DNA from: JAWMQL01 sp033283165
GTDB lineage: Bacteria > Pseudomonadota > Gammaproteobacteria > Pseudomonadales > Halieaceae
Length of the DNA stretch: 64,000 nucleotides
Assembly: GCA_033283165.1 (NCBI GenBank)
Contig: JAWMQL010000003.1
Coordinates: 124,001-188,000, forward strand
Direction: 5' to 3'
A program made the translations under genes and the position numbers. Below the pieces are notes generated by a model. The model was not told the origin of the DNA and made no database searches. It saw only the letters and a list, made by a program, of their open reading frames with translations. This document shows positions 36,783-46,948 of this stretch, one piece after another (positions within the stretch are counted from its first letter, which is position 1; each line of letters starts with the position of its first letter).

Positions 36783-37727
36783 ATGAAACGGATGGAACAA
36801 AACCTGCCTTTCAATCTCGATGCGCTGCTGGTGTTCGGCAAGGTCGTCGAGTGCCGCAGCCTGTCCCGGGCGGCGAACCTGCTGAACATGCCCAAGTCAA
36901 CGGTCAGTCGGAAATTGAGCAAGCTGGAGGCGGACCTGGGCATCAAGCTGCTGCGCCGGAACACGCACCAGGTCTCCGTCACCGACCTCGGGGAGCAGGT
37001 CTACAGCCACAGCCTCAAGATCCTCGCCGAGGCCAACGATGTCCGCGCCCTGGTAGAGGGCAGCCGGCGGGAACCCCAGGGACAGCTGCGCGTGGCCATG
37101 CCGGTATTCGTCGGCATCGACTACGCCGCCCGGGTCGGGGCGATCTTTTTGCAGCGCTACTCCAAATCCCGCCTGGAGATACGCCTGGTGGACACCCTGG
37201 CCCACCCGGTCAGGGATGGCTACGACATCGCGCTGGGCGTAGGACCGCTGCAGGATTCCACCCTGATCGCAAGGCGACTCGTTTCACTGCGCTGTTTTCT
37301 GTGCGCGTCCGACATGTTTATCGCGGGCCTGCCCGAGCCCATCACCGTACCCGGTCAATTGAACAAGCTGCCTTTCGTCGATTCGGATCTGTACGGCGGG
37401 CGACACAAGCTGCAGTTGACCAAGGGCAGCAAGCGACAGGAGTTGTCTCCCCCGGTGAGAGCGCGATCAAACAGCTTCCAGATCGGCAAGCAATATATCC
37501 TGCAGGGGCTTGGCGTCGGCATCCTGCCGGAGCAGATCATTTTTTCCGGCGAGTCCGCCGGCGGCACGATCGTGCCGGTGCTGCCGAAATGGCGGCCGCC
37601 GCCGGTGGACCTGCACATGATCTACCCGTTCCAGCTTTCGTTCTCCAACCTGATAAGCAGTTTTTACGAGACCGCGCTGGAGGTTATCGCCGAAAGCGGA
37701 AAAACACGAGCAGAGCGCGTCTACTGA
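36783..37727 (+). CDS. LysR-family transcriptional regulator
   Basis: 314 aa from ATG 36783 (MKRMEQNLPF). An upstream in-frame start at 36726 would run through the promoter dyad and is rejected; ATG 36792 is also possible. N-terminal helix-turn-helix RSLSRAANLLNMPKSTVSRKLSKLE and RNTHQVSVTDLG are typical of the CrgA-like LysR subgroup. The effector domain follows (LRVAMPVFVGIDYAARVG). It probably controls the divergent Rieske/TauD operon. Confidence 0.92.
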   Translation: MKRMEQNLPFNLDALLVFGKVVECRSLSRAANLLNMPKSTVSRKLSKLEADLGIKLLRRNTHQVSVTDLGEQVYSHSLKILAEANDVRALVEGSRREPQGQLRVAMPVFVGIDYAARVGAIFLQRYSKSRLEIRLVDTLAHPVRDGYDIALGVGPLQDSTLIARRLVSLRCFLCASDMFIAGLPEPITVPGQLNKLPFVDSDLYGGRHKLQLTKGSKRQELSPPVRARSNSFQIGKQYILQGLGVGILPEQIIFSGESAGGTIVPVLPKWRPPPVDLHMIYPFQLSFSNLISSFYETALEVIAESGKTRAERVY

Positions 37728-37747
37728 GCGCGGTCCAGCACCCGTAC

Positions 37748-39193
37748 CTACATCACATGCAGTGACTTCTCCTCGCCGCTGGCCAGGTCAAGGTAACTGA
37801 TCGTCGTCGTATTGAAATTCATGTCTACGAACAGGCGGCAGTAGTGCTCGCCGTGACGCCAGGCCATGCACACGCTGGTATCATTGGAGTAGTTGAGTTC
37901 GAAATGCCCGTCGAAAGCCGGGTAGCTGCAGCGGAATCGCATCAGGGTCAGCAGCCGCTGTACCACCGGCTGAGCCACCGCCTCAGCCACATCGTCCAGC
38001 GAGTAGAAGTGCCGGTTGATGTCGCGCAGTTCGCCGGTCTCTTCCATCAGCTCCTCGTCGTTACAACCGGCCAGCAGGCCCACGTAATAAACCTGTGGAA
38101 TACCGGGGGTGAAAAACTGGATCGCCCGGGCCGCCACGTAGGCATCGTCGTTGCGCATCAGCGCATCGTAGAAGGTACAGGTGAGCTGATAGATCGCGCC
38201 CACGCTGTGAATGTTGGCGGCCGAACGGCGCAGGATGGGGTCGGCGCTGCGGGCGTCGATGTTGTCGATCAGGATGCGAATCTTGTCGTCGGGCAGTACA
38301 CCCTCGACGTCCGGAATACAGATACCGTCGTGGGTATCGAGCACGGTAATCATATTGCGCGGGCACATGCGCAGCCAGTTTTTCAGGTAGACGCTGTTGG
38401 CATCGAGCAGGGAGTACAGCAGCAGCGGCGGTAGGGCGAAGCCGTAGGGATGCATATTGCGACGACTGATGGCGTACTGGTAACTGCTGTGATCGTGCAC
38501 TTCCGGCAGGCACTCCGCCCCATATTTCAGGGCCACCTGGTTGATCCAGTCGAGGTTGCGGTAGACCTGCGGTTCCACCAGGAAGCAGCTGGTGCCGATC
38601 TCCTTGGTGGTGTAGCCAAAGGCATCGAGTCGCAGCAGCTTGACGCCGTGGCTGGTCATCTCGCGGATGTAACTTTCCAGTAACTCGTAGGTCAGGTCGG
38701 ACTCATAGTTGAGGTCGATCTGTTGCTCGGTAAAGGTGCACCACACCCGGGCTTTTTCACCGTTGGCGAAGTTCACCTCCCGGAACGGTTCCTTTTCCTT
38801 GCGGATATGGATTTTCGCCATATCGTCCGGCGTAATCTCGCCAAATTTATCCACGTCGACAAACAGGTCCGCGTACTGTGAATCGAACCCGTTTTTAATA
38901 AAGTCCCTGAACTCCTCGGACTCGTCGGAAATGTGGTTTACGGTCAGATCAGCACAGAGATCGTACTTTTCCGCAATGCGCTCTATGTCTTCCCAGCTGC
39001 CGTAATCCGGGTCGACCTCGGCATGGGTCAGGGGCGAGAATCCCGCGTCAGCATTGGACGGGTAGAAGGGCAGGATGTGCACCCCGCCCACCGCATCGGA
39101 GAAGTGGGTTTCCAACGCGGTGTACAGATCAGCAAGGTTCTCCCCGATACGATTGGGATAACAGATCAGCTGGACAGTATTGCGAAGCAGCAT
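37748..39193 (-). CDS. GH13_18 glycoside phosphorylase (glucosylglycerol or sucrose type)
   Basis: 481 aa alpha-glucoside phosphorylase related to sucrose phosphorylase. Catalytic residues by alignment with the Bifidobacterium enzyme: nucleophile D190 (LRLDAFGYTTKEIGTSC), acid/base E231 (LPEVHDH) and D289 (LDTHDG). It uses phosphate to split an alpha-glucoside into glucose-1-phosphate and an acceptor. Subfamily 18 also contains sucrose-6-phosphate, glucosylglycerate and glucosylglycerol phosphorylases. The adjacent ggpPS gene (56 bases upstream on the same strand) makes glucosylglycerol the best-supported substrate, as with the Marinobacter enzyme. This assignment is from context; the acceptor-site loop would have to be modelled to confirm it. 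Confidence 0.85.
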   Translation of the reverse strand: MLLRNTVQLICYPNRIGENLADLYTALETHFSDAVGGVHILPFYPSNADAGFSPLTHAEVDPDYGSWEDIERIAEKYDLCADLTVNHISDESEEFRDFIKNGFDSQYADLFVDVDKFGEITPDDMAKIHIRKEKEPFREVNFANGEKARVWCTFTEQQIDLNYESDLTYELLESYIREMTSHGVKLLRLDAFGYTTKEIGTSCFLVEPQVYRNLDWINQVALKYGAECLPEVHDHSSYQYAISRRNMHPYGFALPPLLLYSLLDANSVYLKNWLRMCPRNMITVLDTHDGICIPDVEGVLPDDKIRILIDNIDARSADPILRRSAANIHSVGAIYQLTCTFYDALMRNDDAYVAARAIQFFTPGIPQVYYVGLLAGCNDEELMEETGELRDINRHFYSLDDVAEAVAQPVVQRLLTLMRFRCSYPAFDGHFELNYSNDTSVCMAWRHGEHYCRLFVDMNFNTTTISYLDLASGEEKSLHVM

Positions 39194-39249
39194 GGTGCCC
39201 TCGTTCCTCCGTGGTAGGTGATGTCAGACTCAGGTATGTCGCCCGGCCG

Positions 39250-41544
39250 CTAGGCCACCTGGCGATCGCCCTGCGGCGCTTTTTGCTCCAGCACCTTCAT
39301 CTTGCCGATATAACTGGTGTCGTATTCACGCACGGAACTGAGGAAATCCTGCGCCCAGTACTCGATATCGTAATGCCGCACCACGTCAAAGGCCTCCGCC
39401 AACCGTCCCCGCGCTTCATCGGCGCCCATCGACAGGGCAAAGTAGGCGGACTCGGCCAGTTCCCGCGGATCGTGCGGGTTGGTCAGGACGGCACCCCGAA
39501 GCTCCGCTGCAGCACCGGCGAATTCGGACAACACCAGCACCCCGCTGCCCCGTGTCATGCCCTGGGTCGCGACGTACTCCTTGGCGACCAGGTTCAGGCC
39601 GTCGCGGAGCGGCGTAATCCACATGATATCGGCCATCGTGTAATACGCGACCAACTCCTCGAACGGCAGGGCGCGGAAGAAAAACTGCACCGGGGTCCAA
39701 CCGACGGTAGACAGGCGGCCGTTGATCCGACCCACCGTTTGTTCGATCTGCAGCTGCAGTTCGTCGTAAATGGTCATTCCCTTCGCCGCGGGGACACACA
39801 CCGTCAAGAGCACGACTTTCTCGATGAGTTCCGGGTGATCGACGAGCAGTTTCTCGAAGGCCTCCAGTTTTTCCAGTATCCCCTTGGTGAAATCCAGGCG
39901 CTCCACGGACAGCAAGAGGCGCTTGCCCTTGAATTCCTCGCGCAGTTGATCCATGCGCGCCTGGGTAGCCTGGTCCTCCAGGACTTTCTCCACCCGTTTC
40001 AGATCCAGGCCCACGGGGTGCGCGCCCAGCCCGATAGACCTGTCGTGCACCTTGATCCGGGTGGTCATTTCATCAAGCCCGACGGCGCAGCCATAGGTGA
40101 AGAATCTCGGCGCGCAATTCATCTTTTCTTCCACCTCCAGCGGCATCACGCCGCGCGCCACATCGACAAAGTTCTCCGCCTGTCGGGGAATATGGAATCC
40201 AATGTAGTCACATTGCAGCAGGCTGCCGACGATATCCCTGCGCCAGGGCACCACGTTGAACACGTCGGCAGAGGGGAAATAGGTATGGTGGAAAAAAGCG
40301 ATAGTCAGGTCCGGTCGCAGTTCCCGCAGGTAGGCCGGTACCATCCACAGATTGTAATCATGAATCCACACCGTGGCGTTCTCCGCGGCTTCGGCTGCGG
40401 TGCGTTCCGCGAACTTCCGGTTCACCTGGCAGAACACCTCCCAGTGCTCTTCCTGGAAGCTGGCCCGTTCCCAGAAGGTGTGCAGGGTCGGCCAGAAGGC
40501 TTCCTTGGAGAATTTCTTGTAAAAGATATCCACGTCTTCGGCCGACAACCCTACCCGGGCCGCGGTGAGATTGGGGTAGTTTTCCGTGTCGACCTCGGTA
40601 TGTGTTTCAAATTTGCCGCGACTCGCGTCGTGCTGCGACCACGCCACCCAGGAGCCCCGACGGCCATCGGCAAAGAAACTGAGCAGCGTGGGAATAATGC
40701 CGTTGGGTGATTTGGGCCGGCGACGCAGCACCCTGCCCTCCTCCACCACTTCCTCGTAGGGCAGGCGGTGGTAAACGATGACCAGGTCAGATTTACCCGA
40801 CTTGAAGCTGTCACCCACTTCCTCCTCTATGCCGGCCGGGCCGAGGTAACCAAAGTAGCTGATGGCGTCCAGGATGCCGCCGCAGCCGGGCTGCCCGGCG
40901 TGATAGACCCGGGCCAGGTCCCGGGTGGATTCCAGCAGGGCCTGCTCGGACTCACCCACACACACGCCATTGAACGGCTGGTGGTACATCGACAGATCGT
41001 TCAGCGTGTCGCCCGCCACGAGCACACGCTGGGGGTCGATCTGCAGGTACTCTACCAGTGCCGCGAGGGTTCGGCCCTTGTTCACGCCCCGCGGCAGCAC
41101 ATCCAGGTAGCGATCCGCGGAGTAGAGCAGGTCGCAGCCAAGGCTGTCGACGATCTCTGCGATTTCGTCGGTGACCGCATCCGCCGTGCAAAAATAGGAA
41201 CAGCGCCGCTCCTGTGGCACTTCCTGGCGCTCAATCGTATCGATATGCTTCAGCGCCTGCTCGATCACATGATTGCCGGGCCAGCGCCGGTCGATCTCCC
41301 CCTGCAGGGGATGTAACGGCTGCAGGGTTTCTCCGTCCACCACGGTGCAACCGACATCGCAGATAATGTATTGCGGCTGCGGGATCATCGGATCTGACAG
41401 TAGCGGCATTACCGATTCCAGGCCCCGACCGGTGACGAACACCAGGTCGATTTCCGGGTGAACCGCGATGAACTGGTAGAGTTTGATGCGACTGTCCAGG
41501 TCGCCGCCAAGAAATGTGCCGTCGAGATCGGTTGCTAAAAGCAT
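39250..41544 (-). CDS. ggpPS: Bifunctional glucosylglycerol-phosphate synthase/phosphatase
   Basis: 764 aa two-domain enzyme. Residues 1 to about 245 are a HAD phosphatase (nucleophile motif DLDGTF, later VAGDTLNDLSMY). Residues about 255-740 are a GT20 synthase very like cyanobacterial GgpS (VIVYHRLPYEEV, SPNGIIPTLLSFF, WIHDYNLWMVPAYL, FNVVPWRRDIVGSLL, GFHIPRQAENFVDVARG, WITPLRDGLNLVAKEYVA). The pair makes glucosylglycerol-3-phosphate from ADP-glucose and glycerol-3-phosphate and dephosphorylates it to the osmolyte glucosylglycerol, as in Pseudomonas and Azotobacter GgpPS. A trehalose-phosphate synthase is the alternative, but the FNVVPWRRDIV and IPRQAENFVDV segments favour GgpS. Confidence 0.88.
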   Translation of the reverse strand: MLLATDLDGTFLGGDLDSRIKLYQFIAVHPEIDLVFVTGRGLESVMPLLSDPMIPQPQYIICDVGCTVVDGETLQPLHPLQGEIDRRWPGNHVIEQALKHIDTIERQEVPQERRCSYFCTADAVTDEIAEIVDSLGCDLLYSADRYLDVLPRGVNKGRTLAALVEYLQIDPQRVLVAGDTLNDLSMYHQPFNGVCVGESEQALLESTRDLARVYHAGQPGCGGILDAISYFGYLGPAGIEEEVGDSFKSGKSDLVIVYHRLPYEEVVEEGRVLRRRPKSPNGIIPTLLSFFADGRRGSWVAWSQHDASRGKFETHTEVDTENYPNLTAARVGLSAEDVDIFYKKFSKEAFWPTLHTFWERASFQEEHWEVFCQVNRKFAERTAAEAAENATVWIHDYNLWMVPAYLRELRPDLTIAFFHHTYFPSADVFNVVPWRRDIVGSLLQCDYIGFHIPRQAENFVDVARGVMPLEVEEKMNCAPRFFTYGCAVGLDEMTTRIKVHDRSIGLGAHPVGLDLKRVEKVLEDQATQARMDQLREEFKGKRLLLSVERLDFTKGILEKLEAFEKLLVDHPELIEKVVLLTVCVPAAKGMTIYDELQLQIEQTVGRINGRLSTVGWTPVQFFFRALPFEELVAYYTMADIMWITPLRDGLNLVAKEYVATQGMTRGSGVLVLSEFAGAAAELRGAVLTNPHDPRELAESAYFALSMGADEARGRLAEAFDVVRHYDIEYWAQDFLSSVREYDTSYIGKMKVLEQKAPQGDRQVA

Positions 41545-41746
41545 TCAATAATCCTGTTTCGGTTGTTTAACGTATGCCGGGAACCCGCGAAGGGTTCGCT
41601 GTCAATTTTCCGGCTTTGGGTGAGCCCGTATTACCCCTGGCCCCGCGGGCCAGTCGGACTCATTGTCAAAAAACAACTTCGGATCGAAAGAATACAGCGC
41701 TCCGTAAGGGAAACTGCACAGGCACCGAAGTGCTTAGTGACAAGTT

Positions 41747-41793
41747 GTTTCCTGCACCGAGTGATGCAGAAATCGTACCAGCGTGCAGGAAAC
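41747..41793. repeat. 11-bp inverted repeat upstream of ggpPS
   Basis: GTTTCCTGCAC (41747-41757) and GTGCAGGAAAC (41783-41793) are exact inverted copies separated by 25 bases. The arms could form a hairpin or two half-sites for a regulator. The left arm overlaps a further imperfect pair, AAACAACTT (about 41671) and AAGTTGTTT (41742-41750). Confidence 0.6.
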
Positions 41794-41902
41794 GGCCCCG
41801 TCAGGGCGCATCCAAACATGCTGTGGCGCTGTATATATAGTCCGAAACCCGTCTCGTGTTTTCAACTTTCAGAGGCGGTCCCGGACAATTCACCAGCGCG
41901 AA

Positions 41903-41919
41903 TGCACCGCTATAGTGCA
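41903..41919. promoter_or_regulatory. NtrC-like dyad
   Basis: TGCACCGCTATAGTGCA fits GCACY-N5-RGTGC, the NtrC binding pattern. No sigma54 -24/-12 promoter was found nearby, and 17-bp dyads of this kind occur by chance, so the assignment is weak. Confidence 0.2.
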
Positions 41920-41956
41920 CCAGTAGGAACCAAATCGCAATTTTGGGGCACCCGGA

Positions 41957-43507
41957 TCACCAGAATAGCGCGACTATGAACAGGGTCAGGCCCGTTAAAA
42001 ACAGTATCTGCGAGGTCAATCGCGGCGCCAGTGGCGGCTGCGCTGTTCTCGCGGTGTAGGCAATCTGCTCGTCACTGGCACCGACCGCGGCGGTAAATTT
42101 CTGCAGCACCAGAATCAGGATCACCGTCAGCACAAACAGCACCCCGGCAACAATCGTGAAGTGCACACTGTGCCACGCGAGTTGCGCCGCGATGAAGACA
42201 ACCAACGATACACAGTGCCCGGCGATCACGCCGCGAAATGCCGCCTGCGCACCGACCCTGCGACTGCAGAAACCAACCGCAAACGCGGCGACCAACGGCG
42301 GCGTGACATAGGCAAAGGTCTGCTGCAGATAGGCAAACAGGCCGGGAAAGCGGTCAATTGCAGGCGCCCACAACGCAGCGAGTACCATCAGGACCATGGT
42401 ACTGATACGCCCCATCCTGGCCAGGCGGCGCGTATCGATGTCGGGTATGCGAGGCTTGACGAAATCCACCATCAGCAGGGTCGAGGCAGAATTCAGGGTC
42501 GAGTCCACACTGGACATGATGGCCGCGAGCAATCCCGCCAGCATCAGACCCGCCAGGCCCGCAGGTGCGAACTCAATAATCAGGCGCGGAAAAACCGTGT
42601 CGGCCCGGTCCAGGTCAGGCAGCAGGACCGTGGCCATTGCCCCGGGCAGCACCATCAGGAACAGGGGCAGCAATTTGAGTGCGGCCGCAAGCATCGCTCC
42701 CCTGGCGGCCGCCTCCACGTTACGGGCCCCCAGCAGGCGCTGGGCGACATACTGGTTCATCGTCCAGTAATAGAAACCCAGCACGGGCAGTCCAATCAGC
42801 GTGCCCAGCCAGGGCAGGGCCGGGTCCTCCATCGGCCGGATCAGCGACAGGTGTTTCCGGTCGACCGCGGCAGCGACATTGGACCAGCTGAATTCGAACT
42901 GCTGGAACACCAGCAGCGACAGGATCGTAGAACCAACCAGGATAACCAGGGCCTGCAGGACGTCGGTGTAGGCCACTGCGCGCAGCCCGCCGGCCGCGGT
43001 GTAAACGCCGGCAAAGACAGCCATGGCGGCGCAGGTCGGCGCCAGGCTCAGTTCCGGGAAAAAGAGCATCAGCACCAGGGCGCCAGCGTACAGGCTGCCG
43101 GCGGTATCCAGCACGATACTCAGGAACAACGACGTGCCGGACAGGTATTTCCGCAACCGGCTGTCGAAGCGATGCTCCAGCAACTCCGGGATGGTGGTGA
43201 TCTTCCTGCCAATGAAAACGGGCGCGACAAACACCGTGGTGAAGAGTAATACCAGCGCGGCCATCCACTCGTAATTGGCCACTGAAATACCGTCCGCCCA
43301 GGCGGCGCCGGGCAGTCCGATCAGGGTGGTGGATGAGAGATTAGACGCAAACAGAGAAAACCCGATCACCGCCGGACCGAGACTGCGTCCGGCAAGAAAC
43401 AACTCGTCTGTGTCCGGGGCGGCTTTGGTGACGCGCACACACAGCCCGATGACCACGGCAATATAGACTGCGATCACCACATAATCCAACGTTGTCAGCG
43501 TTGGCAC
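41957..43507 (-). CDS. Sodium:solute symporter (SSS family)
   Basis: 516 aa integral membrane protein with about 13 hydrophobic segments. Family signatures: SLGPAVIGFSLFASNLSSTT near the N-terminus, then GLPGAAWADGISVANYEWMA, TAAGGLRAVAYTDVLQALVI and LMLAGLLAAIMSSVDSTLNS, the last holding the conserved Na2-site serines. Related transporters take up sugars or other organic solutes with Na+. It lies upstream of and co-directional with ggpPS and the phosphorylase, so uptake of a sugar or compatible solute is plausible but not shown. Confidence 0.9.
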   Translation of the reverse strand: MPTLTTLDYVVIAVYIAVVIGLCVRVTKAAPDTDELFLAGRSLGPAVIGFSLFASNLSSTTLIGLPGAAWADGISVANYEWMAALVLLFTTVFVAPVFIGRKITTIPELLEHRFDSRLRKYLSGTSLFLSIVLDTAGSLYAGALVLMLFFPELSLAPTCAAMAVFAGVYTAAGGLRAVAYTDVLQALVILVGSTILSLLVFQQFEFSWSNVAAAVDRKHLSLIRPMEDPALPWLGTLIGLPVLGFYYWTMNQYVAQRLLGARNVEAAARGAMLAAALKLLPLFLMVLPGAMATVLLPDLDRADTVFPRLIIEFAPAGLAGLMLAGLLAAIMSSVDSTLNSASTLLMVDFVKPRIPDIDTRRLARMGRISTMVLMVLAALWAPAIDRFPGLFAYLQQTFAYVTPPLVAAFAVGFCSRRVGAQAAFRGVIAGHCVSLVVFIAAQLAWHSVHFTIVAGVLFVLTVILILVLQKFTAAVGASDEQIAYTARTAQPPLAPRLTSQILFLTGLTLFIVALFW

Positions 43508-43669
43508 ATGTGCTCCCTGGCGTTTATGGCTTGCCGCTACCTTAACAAAATTAGCGAATTCCTGCGGCCGGTTATTTTCAATGCGTGTATAATTCCAGCT
43601 TTCGTACTGTTACACCGGGCCTGCCGGCGGACAGTTCATTGAATTACCTGCCCACCGGGGGATGTATCC

Positions 43670-44338
43670 ATGCCTGACAGGTCCGCGCTCTCGAAGACAG
43701 ACCAGCCCATGGGTTTGCGCGAACGGAAGAAACTGGCCACCCGCAACAAGCTCATTGAAGTGGCGGACCGGTTGTTCAACCGCTACGAGTTCGAGGATGT
43801 CAAGGTCGAGGACATCGCCGCGGAGGCCGATGTCAGCATCAAGACCTTCTTCAACTACTTCCCGGGCAAGGGCAAGTTGCTGGAGGCGGTATTGATCGAC
43901 TGGCTGGCGGAGGTCAACCTCTGGTCCAGCGAGGAGGCCCCGCCGACTGACATGGCCTCGGCGATCCGCCCCAGCAATATCAAGCAGATCCAGGACTGGG
44001 TCATTCGTCACCGGCGCATCCTGAAGATGATCCAGGACCATACCAACCTGTTCGACTCCATCTACTACTCTGATGCCAGTGTCGACGACGAAAATAACCT
44101 GTTCCCGCCGGATTACCGGCGCCCGCGCATCGAGCGGGTGCGGGAGGCGCAGCGGCGCGGCCTCATCCGCGACGATATCTCCGCCCGGCTGGTGAGCGAC
44201 CTCTACGATTTTATGCGGATCGACCTCGTCCGCCGCTGGTTGCGCACCCCGGACGACATCGCCACCCCGCAAAGCTACCGACAATCATACGACGAGGCGA
44301 TGGAAGTCCTTTTCATGGGCCTGGCGCCCAGGGACTGA
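43670..44338 (+). CDS. TetR-family transcriptional regulator
   Basis: 222 aa. The N-terminal TetR DNA-binding domain is clear: RKKLATRNKLIEVADRLFNR, VKVEDIAAEADVSIKTFFNYF, PGKGKLLEAVL. The C-terminal ligand domain is unremarkable. GGGGGA precedes the ATG. It is divergent from the symporter and followed by the acyl-CoA dehydrogenase gene, whose upstream region has repeated ATTTAATGTA half-sites; regulation of that fatty-acid-type operon is likely. Confidence 0.9.
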   Translation: MPDRSALSKTDQPMGLRERKKLATRNKLIEVADRLFNRYEFEDVKVEDIAAEADVSIKTFFNYFPGKGKLLEAVLIDWLAEVNLWSSEEAPPTDMASAIRPSNIKQIQDWVIRHRRILKMIQDHTNLFDSIYYSDASVDDENNLFPPDYRRPRIERVREAQRRGLIRDDISARLVSDLYDFMRIDLVRRWLRTPDDIATPQSYRQSYDEAMEVLFMGLAPRD

Positions 44339-44348
44339 CGCCCCTCTT

Positions 44349-44394
44349 CGTCATCCCGGCGGAAGCCGGGATCCCCGCTTTCGCGGGGATGACG
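44349..44394. repeat. GTCATCCC-type nested palindromic repeat
   Basis: Outer arms CGTCATCCC (44349-44357) and GGGATGACG (44386-44394) enclose two hairpins, CCCGGC-GGAA-GCCGGG (44355-44370) and CCCCGC-TTTC-GCGGGG (44373-44388). This is the dispersed GTCATYCC repeat pattern common in many proteobacteria. A second, half copy (GCGGGGATGACG) lies at 44403-44414. It sits directly after the TetR stop and may work as a terminator. Confidence 0.75.
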
Positions 44395-44451
44395 ATAAAA
44401 GGCGCGGGGATGACGGGCGGGTTCCCGAGCAGGTTTCGACCGGGCAAATTG

Positions 44452-44501
44452 TTGACTTTATATTACATTTAATGTATTTTTCTATTTAATGTACTTATAA
44501 T
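44452..44501 (+). promoter_or_regulatory. Promoter/operator region of acyl-CoA dehydrogenase operon
   Basis: An AT-rich island holds TTGACT (44452-44457) with TATTTT 17 bp later, and a separate TATAAT (44496-44501). ATTTAATGTA occurs twice (44467-44476 and 44484-44493), 17 bp apart. The first copy is inside the near-palindrome TACATTTAATGTA. This looks like an operator, most likely for the TetR protein just upstream. Confidence 0.5.
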
Positions 44502-44597
44502 CGCTGTATGCTGCGCCCGCAGCCTCCCGAAGTGCCGGCCAGCAACCCCCGCTCCCGGCGGGTCCACACAGCGGTAACAACCTGATTCGGAGGACGC

Positions 44598-45817
<1,220 letters not shown>

Positions 45818-45821
<4 letters not shown>

Positions 45822-46849
45822 ACCGCGCGGTAGAACAGCTGGACCTGGATGCCCTCTGTGCCTACCTGGAAGGCCGGGTCGAGGGTTTCCGGGGACCCAT
45901 CCGGGCGGAGAAGTTTCCCGGCGGCCAGTCCAACCCCACGTTCCGGATCGATACGCCGTCGAGAACTTATGTACTGCGCCGCCAGCCCCCCGGAAAACTG
46001 CTCAAGTCGGCTCATGCGGTAGACCGCGAGTACCGCGTACTGGCCGCGCTGGCCGACACCGGCGTACCGGTGGCAAAGGTGTACCACCTGTGCGAAGACC
46101 GGGACGTCATCGGTTCCATGTTTTACCTGATGGAATACTGCGAGGGCCGCCTGTTCTGGGACGCGGCCATCCCGGAGGTGGACCGCGCCACTCGCGGCGC
46201 TCTCTACGACGAGATGAACCGCGTGCTGGCGGCACTGCACCGGGTAGACGTCGAGGCCGTCGGCCTGGCGGACTACGGCCGCCCGGGCAACTACTTCCAG
46301 CGCCAGTTCGAGCGCTGGAGCAAACAGTACCGGGCCGCCGAACTGCAGCGCATCGAGGCCATGGAAGAGTTGCTGCCGCTGCTGCAGCGCGACCTGCCGG
46401 CGGACGACGGCCGGGTGTCGCTGGTACATGGCGATTACCGGCTGGACAACCTGATGTTCCATCCGCTGGAGCCCCGCGCTATCGCCCTGCTGGACTGGGA
46501 ACTGTCCACCCTCGGACACCCCTTTGCCGATGTCGGCTACCTGTGCATGCAGATGCGGATGCCGCAGAACGTCGGCAACATCTCCGGACTCAAGGGCCGC
46601 GATCTCGAGGCCCTGGGTATCCCCAGCGAGCAGGAATACGTGGCTCGTTACTGCGAGCGCATGGGGCTACCGGGAATCGACAACTTCGGTTACTACGTGG
46701 CATTCAGCTGTTTCCGGCTGGCCTCGATCATCCAGGGCGTCGCCAAACGCGCCGTGGATGGCAATGCCTCCAATACCGAGGCGGCTGCGCTGGGCCGTCA
46801 CGTGGGCCCGATTGCCGAACTGGCGCTGGAGGCGCTGTCCGGCAACTGA
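45818..46849 (+). CDS. APH-family phosphotransferase, ACAD partner
   Basis: 343 aa from ATG 45818, overlapping the dehydrogenase stop. Kinase-like fold: N-lobe FPGGQSNPTFRI and YVLRRQPPGKLL (ATP lysine region), catalytic loop LVHGDYRLDNLMFHP, metal-binding ALLDWELSTLGHPFADVG. These match the aminoglycoside/choline kinase-like domain of ACAD10/11 proteins rather than antibiotic kinases. Probable role: phosphorylation of hydroxyacyl-CoA substrates before elimination. Confidence 0.9.
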
Positions 46850-46948
46850 ATTGTTTGCTGCCTGCTGATCGTTACCAGCAGCGGGCGGTCCATTTAACAA
46901 CGGGAACCCTGGATTCCGTTTTAATTTCTGCAAGGACGAATACTCAAG

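Larger units (their letters stand above)
41545..41956. other. Long leader region upstream of ggpPS
   Basis: 412 bp with no supportable gene, between the ggpPS start and the end of the symporter gene. It contains an 11-bp inverted repeat (41747-41793), an NtrC-like dyad (41903-41919), a short hairpin GAACCC/GGGTTC (41581-41597) and a TATATA stretch (41833-41838). No promoter with good spacing could be fixed; AGGA sits 9 bases before the ggpPS ATG. The length suggests salt-responsive control, which is inference. Confidence 0.6.

Noticed and set aside
37748..39193. Naming the GH13_18 enzyme simply sucrose phosphorylase
   Set aside because: Motifs define only the subfamily; the neighbouring ggpPS gene favours glucosylglycerol, and the sucrose genes lie 20 kb away.
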